Below, piece after piece: positions 48,849 to 59,761 of a DNA stretch of 64,000 nucleotides (positions are counted from its first letter, which is position 1; each line of letters begins with the position of its first letter). The stretch comes from Combretum micranthum (lineage: Eukaryota; Streptophyta; Magnoliopsida; Myrtales; Combretaceae): assembly GCA_024138025.1 (NCBI GenBank), contig JAMXBD010001377.1, positions 124,001-188,000 of the forward strand, in the 5' to 3' direction. Both the position numbers and the translations under genes were made by a program. The notes under the pieces are model-generated. The model was not told the DNA's origin and ran no database searches. It saw nothing but the letters and a program-made list of their open reading frames with translations.

Positions 48849-49260
48849 GCATGGAGTGCTCGCTGGAATAGTCTCCGACCGAGACCCAAGTTCATGTCTA
48901 AATTTTGGACAAGCTTACAAAGATGTTTGGGAACGAAGCTACATTTCACTACCGCATATCACCCCCAAACAGATGGTCAATTGGAACGAACAATACCTTG
49001 GAAGATATGTTGCGTGCTTGTGTGATAGAATTTAAGGGTAATTGGGACGCACATCTACCATTGGTGGAATTTGCTTACAACAATAGCTACCATTCCACGA
49101 TTCAGATGCTACCTTATGAAGCATTATATGGAAGGCGGTGTAGGTCGCCATTGTTTTGGGACGATGTAGAGAAATTGAGCATTGACCTGACTTGGTACAA
49201 GACGCGGCTGACAAGGTACAGGTCATTCAACACAAGATGAAGGAAGCACAAGATCGATAG
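48849..49260 (+). pseudogene. Integrase, second catalytic part
   Basis: After the Ath insertion the core resumes with AGIVSDRDP (second catalytic Asp), then the [13 protein letters not shown] and QTDGQLERT region spread over two frames, a [20 protein letters not shown] helix and FAYNNSYHSTIQMLPYEALY with GRRCRSPLFW, all hallmarks of Ty3 integrase. Frameshifts lie near 48900 and 48990. Integrase would insert the cDNA into the genome. Confidence 0.92.
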
Positions 49261-49720
49261 AAAAGTTGGGCAGATATGAAACGAAGAATACTCGAGTTTG
49301 AGGTAGGAGACCATGTGTATTTAAAGATAAACCCCATCAAGAGTATTCACAGAGTTCGGGTACAAGGAAAGTTGAGCCCACGATATATTGACCTTTTGAA
49401 GTGCTTGAAAGAGTAGGAGATCTTACTATCCTAACCTATCTGGAATTCATAATGTGTTCCATGTATCGGTTTTACGGAAGCATGTACTAGATCCTAGCAG
49501 AATCACAGAGTTAAACCAGTACGGTTAAGGGAAAACCTCACATATGAAGAACAACCGATTCAAATCCTAGATTGTAAAGTGCAAAAGCTTAGGAATAAAG
49601 AGATCAAGTATGTGAAGGTTATGTAGAGGAATCACTCGGATGAAGAGGCAACCAGGGACGCCGAAAGCGACATACGTAGAAGTATCCAAGTTTGTTCAAA
49701 GATTCAGGTATGAACTTCAA
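49261..49720 (+). pseudogene. Integrase C-terminus with chromodomain-like tail
   Basis: It contains VGDHVYLKI, a KLSPRYI segment of the GPY/F module, an IHNVFHVSVLRKHVL-like stretch and LTYEEQPIQILD, LRNKEIKYVKVM and RNHSDEEAT, which match the C-terminal chromodomain region of Tekay/Del chromoviruses. Such domains read histone marks and direct integration to heterochromatin. Stops and frameshifts interrupt it (for example TAG near 49624). The PPT follows within about 20 bp of the coding end. Confidence 0.82.
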
Positions 49721-49756
49721 GTTTGGAGGAAAAACTTTCTTTAGGGGAGGGTAGGT
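49719..49756 (+). promoter_or_regulatory. PPT and decayed AGGA hairpin of C element
   Basis: AAGTTTGG-AGGA-AAAACTT is a worn version of the hairpin seen perfectly at 14594-14613 and 60812-60831; six pairs remain. TCTTTAGGGGAGGGTAGGT follows, and the 3' LTR starts at 49757. Confidence 0.82.
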
Positions 49757-52660
49757 TGTAGACTCCTAAAGTTTTGTGATCAATTAAGCATAAACCCTAA
49801 TTAGAAAGTCAATCGGAATCCTAAAAGTCTACAAAACCCTAGTCAGGCATAACCATTCAAGTCCAGCTTTCCCGTTTAAGCAACCCCAAGAAAGTAAGTA
49901 AGAGATTAGTATGTAGAATAGTTCGTAATAACTTGAGAAAGCTTAAAAATATGATATTAGTTAAACCGCGATTCGTTTTGAGCACGATCGGACACAGTTT
50001 TCAAAAAGCGCGTCCTGGGACTCAGATTAGTAAAAATATTCTGAATATACAGTTAGACTTGTAAAAATATAAGGATTTCAAAAATATTAATTTCATAATT
50101 TTTTGGTAACTAAAAATATCAGATATCGAATTATACACGTATTTTCTTATTACCGGTACTTAAATTGTCATATTTACTTTACATTACACTATTTATTACT
50201 ATTCTACACTATTTATCTATCTCTACTTTTTCTTACAACCTACTCTTACAAACCATACCTCTATTTCTTACAATTTTCATTTCCAATACAACTTCACATC
50301 TTTCATATCTTACTTTTCATTTACAAAAATACAAAAAAAAAATTTCTCTCTTCACACTCTCCAAATTTGCGTCGGCCACTCCCCTCCCCCTCCTCAATTT
50401 GTTCTAATTTTCATTTATTTAATTAACACAATTTTACTCCCATATTTTCCTATAAATACCCCCTCTTTCCTTCCACTTCCTTCACACCTTCCATACGCAA
50501 AAATTACTCTCTCAAAATTCCACAAGAATTCTCTCTCAAAGTTCTCTTAAGTTTAGTTTTCATAGGTAATATTTCTTAAGTTTCCTTTATATTCATCTAC
50601 TTATGAGCTTAGTGTGTGTTTTCTAAACCATGAAGGTTAAAGAAAGCAACAACAAGTTCATACTTTGTTTTTGCTCATGAATCAAATTTCTTTTATGTTG
50701 CTTTCATATATATTTATCTAAATATATCTATGTAGCTATATATATCTTTTAGAGCATATAAGCTCCTTTGTTTTGAAATTTACTTACTTTCCTTGCAATT
50801 TATTTACTTTCATATTGTTTTTAAGACTAGTCTTTCTAGTCTTCGACTTATCCTCATCAAGTCAAAACGTTTTCTTTTTCTTTTTGGGACTAGTCTTTTC
50901 TTAGTCTCGAGATACCTTGATGAAGCTAAGGTTCCAATACTTGATATTTTTGCTTGCTTATTTCTTTAATTATTATGTCTTTCCTATGTTTTTATAATTT
51001 TATGATTCATATTCATAATCATGCATGAACATATTGATTTTGTCTCAACAAGATAAATGAGAAAGTTTTCTTAAAATAGAAATTCTTCTCTAAAAATAAA
51101 AGTAGGAAGTAAATTTTCATAAAAACTTAGGAATTTGTCTTAACAAACTTTTCTAAGAAAATCTAGAGGACCTCATAGGAATTTTTGCAATACATACATA
51201 ACATGGAAAGAAATTCTTGAGTAAACAAAAGTTTTACTAAACTTCACTTTTTCATCAATACTAGTTTGACAAACACCAAGGAATTCCTTTCATAAAAATA
51301 GAATGATCTTAAGAAATAAGGAAATTATTTCTATAGAAGTGTTATTACTTTCAAAAAGTATTAGAACCTAAGCTTAGAAAATAAAAATCATTCTTTGAAA
51401 ATTTAAAAAGACTAAGGAAATAAAATTAAGGAAAAGAAAAATACTCATTTAAAATAACATGAGATATTCTCTAGCAAAATAAGAGGAATTTTCAAAAGTT
51501 TCACTTTTACTTTAAAAGACTTTACTTTTACCAAAAATTCTTGGTTTGAGAAAACTTTGTTAATTTCATACATTTGATATGAGTCAATAAATATATGTAA
51601 ATACATTTCAAAGGTTTTACAAACTATTATAATATCTATCTTTTTTATATGAGTTTTTGTTAAAAGAAGGAATACAAGTTTTGTGAAAATTCCTGGTGAA
51701 TCTGATCACCACTATTTTAGAACTCAAACGACTTGGTTTGATGAAAATAGTTTTAGAAATAGATAGATCTTTTCGAGTAGGTAGAAAATGGTATATGATA
51801 TGCGAAATTCCGAGTTAAAATGAGCAAGTTATGGCCATTTTAAGTTGGAATTTCCTTCAATCCTATTTTACCGCGATTTTAAGATAGATTTAGAATTTTC
51901 AAAAATAGAATTCTATGAAAGACTCATTTTAGGTATTTCATCTTGTTTAGGTGAAGAAGGAACCAAGATCACTTTCTCGGAAGACTACTTTGATTAGGAG
52001 CAATCATCATGGAGTGAGTTAATCCCTTACTAAGTTATATTTCCTTGGTTGTGTTTGTAAGTAGTAGCACTAGAAAATAAGGAGAAGATAAATGAACAAA
52101 TGTTATGTGACTTGGATTTATGACTGATTGAATAAAAGTTAAGAATATCAAAAGAGGAGTTGATGAATAATTTATGTTCTCTTGTATCGATATGATGAAT
52201 ATTGTTTTGATTGCCTTTAACTTGAACTCAACATTATTTGATTAAACTTATATTGAAAATAATTCATGCCTGTCATATTTGTGAGTCACATTTGTTTTAC
52301 TACTATTCTTCGTGCGGGGAAACGAGGAGTTGTAGTGGTGGCTAGTAGGAGCCAAAAAGTCTACATGGGCAAGTAGGAGCCGAAAAGTCTACAGGGCGAG
52401 TAGGAACTAGTAAATCTGCAATTATTGATGGTCATATAGGCCTGTAACCTCCCAACCCCCAACATGAAGGGCGTAAAATCCATGCTACACATGGTTTCCG
52501 ATTAATCTTGTGTATTTTGTTGCTCATGTGATTGGTGCATTCTCATTTGATTGATTAAATACTTATTTGAATTATGGAAATGTTTTGTAGATGGGAGTTA
52601 TCTCACTAAGCTAGATTTGTTTATACCCCTATAGCTTTTTGTTACAGTATGATCGATCCG
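49757..52660 (+). repeat. Family C 3' LTR (3' end cut)
   Basis: It starts TGTAGACTCCTAAAGTTTTG right after the PPT and aligns with the C LTR at 16883-19736, including the TATAAATA box (50451-50458) and the GTTATGGCC block (51766-51850). The Athila-like element interrupts it; the last roughly 430 bp, present at 33778-34209 in the other copy, are missing here. Frames at 50103-50426 are C/T-rich LTR sequence, not genes. Confidence 0.88.
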
Positions 52661-54667
52661 TGTAAAATGTGTATATAAAAATGTTGTAAGTTCGAATACT
52701 ACCAGCAAGTATACTTGGTCTTGATCAAGTAATATAAAAGTGAGTCAAGTATCGTTCCAATGAGGACTAAGTTAATTACTAGATTGATATTAGCTTTTAC
52801 TAATATTTAGGCAATCAAAATGTATTACTTTAAACTAATTAACTAATTATATCTAATATCTAATAATGAATGCAATGAGATTGTGAGAAAGTATATAAGA
52901 TAAATGTGGGAAGGAACAGAATCCACCCTAACCTTTTCTCATCATGCTGAAGTTATATTAAATGAATAATTAGAATTGTGGATATTTGTAAGAAATTGTC
53001 AAGACCTAAAACTATCAAGTTTTAGTAAACCATAAAATAATCTATTAGCTTCCGTTATATAAATTATCAATGGAATCTAATTTATAATTATAAACCTCCC
53101 GATTCTATAATTATCTAATATCCTAATTTAACTTCTCCTAATTCCTTAGTGAGAAATTAAAATAAAAATATTGCATGAATCACACAAAACAATTTCTAAA
53201 TTAGATTAAACTCCACTACTTCCACAATTGTTATTTAATCTTAATTCATGAATTCCTATGAACCCTAATTGTTTTTTCAAATTATCAGAATTCTTATCAA
53301 TTCAATTTCAGACAGAAATAAAATAGATAACTAGGATTCAATACAAATATTCCATAATTCTAATAATCCTATAATATAAATTCAAAAATCATTTTAGCAA
53401 GATTAGGATTTCATCACTTCCTACAAAGAAAGGTTTAATTACTCATGAATGATGATTCAATAATCAAATAAGAATATGTAATTGGTAACATTATGAACAA
53501 AGAATTCAGATAAATAAATTGCATAAGAAAAGAGATCAGATATCACCAATTCAAATATCGCAATCTTCAATTACAACTTCTTGAAAGCTCAAATCTCTCA
53601 CAAATCTCTATGAAATGCTAAAACTATTTGTATACTAAAGTATTTTCTATTTTTCTTCTACTTGTTCAACTAAAGGAGGGAAATCCCCTTTATATAGGAA
53701 AAATTTCGTGAGAAACATTAATGAAAAATTCCAATTTCAACTTGTACGCCGGCAGTTACGGTTCCTACGCCGGCAGTTACGGTTCCTACGCCGGCGGCTT
53801 ACAGGCGGCGTAAAGTCTTTTTCTTCTTTGCACAGGCAGTGCACTGGCAGCTTTCATCTTTGGTTACAAGTGTAGGCTGCTCCTACATCGGCGGCTTAGA
53901 TATGGATCTAGCCAATGTACATAATGAAAAATGAAAGGTTGGACCTATTTATAAAGAAAGTCGTCCTAAAGCCGGCGGCTTTGATGCCGGCTTAGACAAT
54001 CCATCAAACTTTGTCTTTTCATTTGTCACTGAGCATGTGATATTTACTTATGCCTCTCGATCTTCGATCTACACTGCCTCAACGCCGGCAGCTTAGAGTC
54101 CGACGTATGTTGTAACTCCTTCTACACTGGTAACCTTTGAACTCTGAGCTGCCAGCCTTCAGTGTATACTTGCCTATTCACCTTCTACGCCGGCGGCTTT
54201 CACGCAGCGTATGTTCAATTGAGTCAAGTCTTGTAAGGCTGGCAGTGTATGCAACGGCTTTGAGTAGTGCAAATATTTGATCTTATAAGCCGTCTCAACG
54301 TCGGCAGCTTTGATTCTTAGAAAGTCGGCGTTGAATGAAATATTGCAGAAGCTTGCTTCTTCTTCCTCCTACATTGGCAGTATTAAGCCAGTGTTTTTAT
54401 CCTCTTCAGTCTACACCGCCTCAAGGCCGGTGGTGTAGAGGCAGCCTTAACGAATTCCATTCTGTTAGTGAAGAAGGCTAGCCGTACACCGGCGGCTTTG
54501 GATACAGAAAAGTTGGCGTACCCCCTGAGTTTTTCCTATTTTCATTCCAAAGTTTCTTGTTTTGATTCATTTGTCCAATTTAGACTTGAAACATAAATTT
54601 TTACCAAAACAAGTACCCATTCTAGCTATTTGAACATCAAAAAGTTGTATATATTATGATCTTATCA
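52661..54667 (-). repeat. Athila-like 3' LTR (Ath copy 3)
   Basis: On the minus strand it starts TGATAAGATCATAATATA next to the PPT. It shares its ends, the AGCAAGTATAC segment and overall order with Ath copies 1 and 2. It contains a TATA-like box near 53689-53696 and the longest GC-rich array of the set. Confidence 0.88.
53745..54520 (-). promoter_or_regulatory. GC-rich GCC-box-like array in Ath copy 3 U3
   Basis: AGCCGCC (minus strand) is intact at 53793-53799, 53890-53896, 53974-53980, 54192-54198 and 54491-54497. A 21-bp unit starting ACGCCGGCAGTTACGG is tandemly duplicated at 53746-53787, showing that the array grows by local duplication. Confidence 0.65.
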
Positions 54668-54707
54668 ATTCTCCCACACTTGAACTTTTGCTTGTCCTCA
54701 AGCAAAA
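54668..54707 (-). promoter_or_regulatory. PPT and AGGA hairpin of Athila-like element
   Basis: On the minus strand TTTTGCTTG (54707-54699), loop AGGA and CAAGCAAAA (54694-54686) form a perfect 9-bp stem. AAGTGTGGGAGAAT then leads directly into the LTR start TGATAAG. Confidence 0.88.
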
Positions 54708-55820
54708 TAATGAAGAACAAAATTATTGAAATCTCTCATAGATAGTACAATTTTGCTAATTTAAGCACAAATTCTTTAACTTGCTTTTCTTGTCTCTATT
54801 GCTCTAACCATACCAATTTCTTGCAATTAGAGTACTATAATCAAAATTGAAGAGTTAATCCAAACGAAAAAAGTTTTAATCTCAACCTTTAACAAAAGAA
54901 CATTCTATTCAGAAAGCAAATACACAATCCACTAAAGAAAATACTCATTTAAACTTTATTGGACTTTTAGCTTATATATATACTCTCAGTAACACCAAAT
55001 GAAAGCATGTGGTATCTACTTTTTCCTTAGATTTTCTCCTTCTTTATTACAAGTCTCCTTTTATTTGCATATTTATATTCATTTTTCTTTTCTTTTTCAA
55101 GCACTTATTTTCTTTTTAGGAGGCTTTTGCCTCCATCTTTTTGCTTTTCAAAGTTCATAATTTAAACTTTTGCCTTTCTTCCCTTTTCGTTATAGCGAGT
55201 TCATTGAGTTGGCAGATCCCAGGCTCATCACCTAAGTGACCAGGTTTCAAAATACCCCTAAGAACCCTTCCTCACTTTAACATTCAAGTTCAGATACTCA
55301 TAACTCAAATTTTTAAGTCAAGGAGTAGTGGCTATGCTTATTTCTTTCTTTTTGAATGCAATAACAAATCAAAGACTTATTTTTATAAAGGATCACTAAG
55401 TTTAAAAGTTTCTTCTACCTCTTTCACTAAATGTTATAATTCAAAGAGTATATAAAACTAAAATTTCCTAGAAGTAAACCTGTTTATTTTTCACAAAAGG
55501 ATTTGACCAGCTCTTAAATTTCCAATTCCAAAGTTAAAATAAAGTAAACTTGTTCTTAAGGATTTTACAACTCAATTTCAACTTAGTAAACCAATCACCA
55601 GCAGGTGAGTAAGATACTTAACAAGCTAATTTCATTGCTTTCAATCTTTACTTTGTACTATCTTCAATTTTCAAGAGATTTTTGAAAAAATTTTGGAAAT
55701 TTCCCCATAATTTGCTTTCAAACCAAAAATACAAGGTGTGTTACTCAGATTAAATTCTGTCAAATAATCCACAATCCAAACAGCTAGCAGATCATACAAC
55801 TTCTATTCAATTCAATTCAA
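54708..55820 (-). mobile_element. Non-coding 3' internal region of Athila-like element
   Basis: About 1.1 kb without credible coding capacity, between the terminal PPT and an internal PPT-like site. In a full element this space would hold pol and further ORFs. Confidence 0.6.
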
Positions 55821-55827
55821 TGTATCT

Positions 55828-55865
55828 CCCCCCCCACATTCAACTAAACAGTGTCCTCACTGTTT
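55828..55865 (-). promoter_or_regulatory. Internal PPT-like tract with AGGA hairpin
   Basis: On the minus strand AAACAGTG-AGGA-CACTGTTT (55865-55846) is a perfect 8-bp hairpin, followed by AGTTGAATGTGGGGGGGGAG with eight G in a row. The layout copies the terminal PPT 1.15 kb away, but the stem sequence differs completely while still pairing. It could be a central PPT or the relic of an older 3' end. Confidence 0.65.
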
Positions 55866-56142
55866 CAAAATTATAGAACAGAAGAGAAAAAAATAAAACA
55901 GAAACCTTTGTATTTTCCTTTTTGATCAGAGCAGCAAAATTCAAATCGGAGAGATTGTTTGTTCAGCCCTGTAATCTCTACAAAAGAAAAACAAAAAGAA
56001 AAATAAAAGCAATAATAAAAACTAACTAAGCAGCACAAATCAAAGTGAGTCTACCCACAGGAACTTGGGTGCTCAATATATATGTATAGGCCAATATGAA
56101 AAATAAAAATCAATAAAGAACAAATGAGAGCTAGCAGGATCT

Positions 56143-57431
56143 CTAGCTCTCTGGCCCTGGACTAGCTCTGCTGGTGTGCTCCGGACTAAGTTTAGGAGTA
56201 TCTCCTGGGCTAGATGTATGAGTGTGCTCTGAACTAAGTCTCGCAGTGTGCTCTGAGCTATGCCTGGACTCAGTAGAAGTCTCATAAGTCATCCCAGCCC
56301 CTATTTCTGGATTCAAGCAGCAAACAGCAGTCTTCAAAGCTTCAAAGATAGTCCTCCTAAACTTCTTGTTCTTCTTCCTCTCCTTTTCTTGTCTATCTCT
56401 GAGCTCATGATTCTGCTTCTTCAAATCCTGTATATCCAGCCTAAGCTAGTCCATGTCATAAGCTGAAGCAGTGGCTACAGGAGGAGGAACAAAGGAGGAT
56501 GGGATATCTGTAGGCACATGGCCAGGAAAGATATCCTGAAATTCAAGCTCCTCTAAAACTGGTGGCTGAACTCCTCTGGGGTTTTTAAGCAATCCCCAGC
56601 CTCTAAATGGTGCTGATGAGATCTTCTTGCTTTCAAATATTTCATCTCCCTGAGGAGCTTCAAAAATGCCCATTCCTTCAGCAATTTGTTGATATAGCCA
56701 CCACAGAACAGGAGTCTAGTCCTGGTATCATCAGCCTGCCTATAAATAAAATTGGCTATCTCCACCCCTAAATCAATTCTATAGCCTTTAATAAGGCTAT
56801 AGAGATAAAACATGTCAAATGTAGTCACCTTGCTGTGACTAGTCTTCTTGCAGCTCAAAGTATGTGCAAGAATGTGGTGGAGCAGCTTGTGCCCAACAGC
56901 ACCAAATGCAGTGGCCAATGATTTCGAGGGAACAAATGGCCCATTTGCTTTCTCAGGAGAAATCAACTGATACCAATAAGCCTCCTGAGTCATCTGATCT
57001 TCTCCCTTAGGCCAATTGTTAAGCAAATTCAAGTTTTCCTCCTCCTCATCATATAATCCCAGGAGTTTGCCCATCTTTTTCAGCTTGACCTCCCTAATCT
57101 CACCTAATACTTGAAACTGAAATGTAGACTCAGCTTTGTCAGGTATACTCTTCAATGTGGATAAGAACTCAATAGTCAAGTTCTTATATGCTGGCTCCCT
57201 GAAATCAAACAATCTAATCCAAGCTGGATCTTGGATCATGTTTCTAACCCTGTCGGTCAACCCATATTCATCTAATAAACTCCAATCCAAGTAATGGGTG
57301 TTCAGAAAATCGATCTTCAATAGCCTCTTTTTTCTATCTTTTGCATATTGCTGACTGGACAGGAGATTCCTGGTCTGTGAACCAGAAGTAGAGGCATCTA
57401 TAGTCTTTTGCTTTTTCTATTTAGGAGCCAT
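56143..57431 (-). pseudogene. Athila-type ORF1 (Gag-like), inactivated
   Basis: The likely start is the ATG at 57431-57429 (MAPK), followed in frame by a stop at codon 5. The open frame then runs from 57320 to 56553 and includes LDWSLLDEYGLTDRV, YKNLTIEFLSTL, a FQVLGEIREVKLKKMGKLLG block and a helical region (VGHKLLHHILAHTLSC). This is the order seen in the Athila ORF-1 family. A frameshift near 56675 moves the reading to a second frame (FEAPQGDEIFESKKI), a TAG near 56445 interrupts it, and a lysine-rich coiled segment is followed by a Ser-rich tail with repeated SSEHT/SPEHT motifs ending near 56143. Full length would be about 430 codons. In Athila this ORF occupies the gag position; capsid function is inferred. 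At least three lesions make it inactive. Confidence 0.85.
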
Positions 57432-58450
57432 TCCTGCAATTAAATTGAACTTAATTAGAACAGGAAATCAGAATTAAATGCAAAATAAAGCTTAAATCAT
57501 GTGAATTATGTCATTTCATTAAGGAACAAAGTTTTGCACGATTCCCATAATCCTAATGAAATTCTTGCTGAATACACTCCTAATTTATGCCTAATTCATT
57601 CCACCAAATGAGTTCAAACAGATCTAAGATCCTAGGCATATCAATTAGTGAAGGTACTGATATGGAATTAAATTGAACCTTCACACACTTGCTGAATAAA
57701 GTCAAAGCTGGCAGCTTAGCTTGGCCAGCTTAGACTTGAACGTTGGAAATTCAAATTTCACAAGGAGAAGTGATTTTCAAAAATTCTTCATCAAAAGTCC
57801 TTTAAACACTTCTAAACCAAATTTATCTTCAAATTTTTCAGAAATTCAAATTCCTAAGTTCAAATTGGAGCAATTAACATCAATTGTAGAAATTCATTTC
57901 ATGCATCCAATTTCAGCCAATTCAACAAAGCCCCAAATTTCGAAATTAAGCATTGTATGGCAATTCAAGAACCCTAATTCTCAGTGTGTTCACAATTCAA
58001 TGATCAAATAAGTAGAAAATGTAATTAACCATGCATTGATTCGAAATCCAACTCCAAAAGACCATCTAAAACATCCAATCTATCTATTCTATCAAAATCC
58101 AAACTAAATGTCCCATCCACCAATATCAATAATCCAATGAGCTAATTGACAGATTTAAAATAGATACGAATACAATAGATTAAAGAATAAACTAACAGCA
58201 AAAGTTGAGAGCACTTACTTGTGCAAGATGAATCAAATCAAGTGGGAAAATGAATGAGGCAGTGGGGGATGCGTATGTGAGAGTGAGAGAGAGTAATTGA
58301 GAGAAATGAGGAAGAGAGAGAGAGATAGATACCTGCTAAATTTGATTCTACAAAACAAACGCTGGCGTTTTTATCGAGTACGTCAGCGGCTTACATGCTA
58401 GTGTATCAAAATTTAATTTATGCCGAGAGCAAATAGCCGGCGGCTTTTGA
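57432..58450 (-). mobile_element. 5' leader and truncated 5' end of Athila-like element
   Basis: Upstream of ORF1 (to the right) lies about 900 bp of leader without a recognised PBS, a purine-rich GA tract at 58270-58325 and then GCCGGC-type motifs (about 58370-58445) resembling the U3 array. The normal LTR between leader and array is missing, so the 5' LTR is internally deleted. The 96-codon frame at 57721-58011 is not convincing. Confidence 0.5.
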
Positions 58451-58451
58451 A

Positions 58452-58810
58452 AAGAACAAAGATGTTTTGAAAATGTAAACCAATGTTGTGGTTTATCATC
58501 TAGTTCATGAATTGATTCCAATGTATGTTTTGCATCCTTTCTTTGAACCTTTGTAAAGGGAGACTTACATCTTCTCTTGATTTCATGTATTTCGTATTGA
58601 ATATTATGAAGTTCGTCTTATTGATTTTGATTTCAGTAGAATTTCAATATTTCTTATATATGTTTTTATTTCCGCATTTATGTGTTTTATATTTCCGATA
58701 AGTTTCTTTAAGTCTCTTTTAACGCCTTATGACGTAATAAAAGATCTAAAATTTTCACCCGAGCTTAATAAAATCGTAGGAGACATACCCAACCACAACA
58801 AAAACCCGTC
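58452..58810 (+). mobile_element. Family B leader (second element)
   Basis: It aligns with the reverse of 34215-34565. Its 5' LTR and PBS are lost at the junction with the Athila-like element. Confidence 0.7.
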
Positions 58811-59761
58811 ATGACTCCTTTAGGACCCGAGAACCAAGCGGTACCTGAACTACCTAACCAAGGGGGAAATGCTTCAATAGAGATTGAATGGCTTACTAGT
58901 CAGATAAGAAGCTACATGCAACAGACTCAAGCTAGTTCAACATCTACACCTGTAGGGTATGTGCAAGAAACGACACAAGATGAGCCACCATCACCTCAAT
59001 TCCACCAAAGCCTCTTACCATGCTTCATAAAGTGTAACCAGTATTTCGACGAAGCTTTTGGAAAACTAGATGAGGTAGAGGATTGGTTAGCACACATTGA
59101 GAGGTCCTTTAATACTTTTAAAGTACCACACCATTTGAGAGTTAATTATGGGACCTATATGCTCCGTTTACATGCCCGAGTATGGTGCGAATCTAAGGAA
59201 AGAGAGTTGATACCTCCAGTTACATGGGAGATATTTAAATATGAGTTTTTTGATAAATATTTCCCCATGAGCTTAAGAATCCAGTACAGTGCAGATTTCC
59301 TCAATATCTCACAAGGAGATCGTAGTGTGGAACAGTATGAAATTGAGTTTAGTAGATTGTTGCAAGACGCTCCGGAATCATATAAGCAAAGTGAGGAACT
59401 CAAAAGACAAGTGTTTCTGAATGGTTTAAAAAAAGACCTTTGGACTCGATTGGAGGAATTTGATATCAGGAGTTATCAAGGATTGCTAGAAAGAGCACGG
59501 ATAGTAGAAAATGCTGAAAGGAGGAGGCAAGAAAGAAATAATAAAGAAATGGAGCTTTGTGTTGCAATGATCCCAAGTCAAAATGTTGGAACACTTTACT
59601 TGGATGATGACCCAAACAGGGAAGAAGACACAATTTTGGATAAGATACAATGTTGGAAATATAAGAGAAAGCATTACCCTATACAGTGTCCACAACTTCA
59701 ATTCAAGTGTTACCTCTATGGGGACCCTGGTCACAAGTTGAGAAGTGTCCTAAAAGGATGA
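58811..59761 (+). pseudogene. Gag of family B element (near-intact frame)
   Basis: The 316-codon frame opens with ATG (MTPLGPENQAVPELP). A proline-rich N-terminus is followed by the capsid core of the retrotransposon Gag family: FDEAFGKLDEVEDWLAHIER, then PVTWEIFKYEFFDKYFP and SQGDRSVEQYEIEFSRLLQ, and ending at LEEFDIRSYQGLLERARIVE. The nucleocapsid knuckles are damaged: CWKYKRKHYPIQC lacks one Cys, and CYLYGDPGHKLRSVLKG has Tyr for the second Cys and loses frame before the last Cys. The frame stops at 59761, but related sequence continues another 300 bp. No pol follows. It is the best preserved coding sequence in the window and matches the broken gag at 15840-16870. Confidence 0.88.

Larger units (their letters stand above)
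52661..58450 (-). mobile_element. Athila-like element with ORF1 only
   Basis: A minus-strand Ty3/gypsy element with a 2.0-kb 3' LTR at the left, a PPT abutting it, 1.4 kb of non-coding sequence, one ORF with Athila ORF1 character and a 5' region that ends in GCCGGC-rich LTR-like sequence (about 58350-58450). No protease, RT, RNase H or integrase is present between ORF and PPT. It would depend on enzymes from a complete relative. The probable left duplication is ATCCG (52656-52660); the right end is truncated and could not be matched. Confidence 0.78.

Noticed and set aside
50103..50426. 107-codon hydrophobic frame resembling a membrane protein
   Set aside because: It lies in the T/C-rich pre-TATA part of a C LTR and is not conserved as a frame in the copy at 17280-17500.
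57721..58011. 96-codon frame as a second protein of the Athila-like element
   Set aside because: It is on the strand opposite to ORF1 and low in complexity, with no recognised motif.
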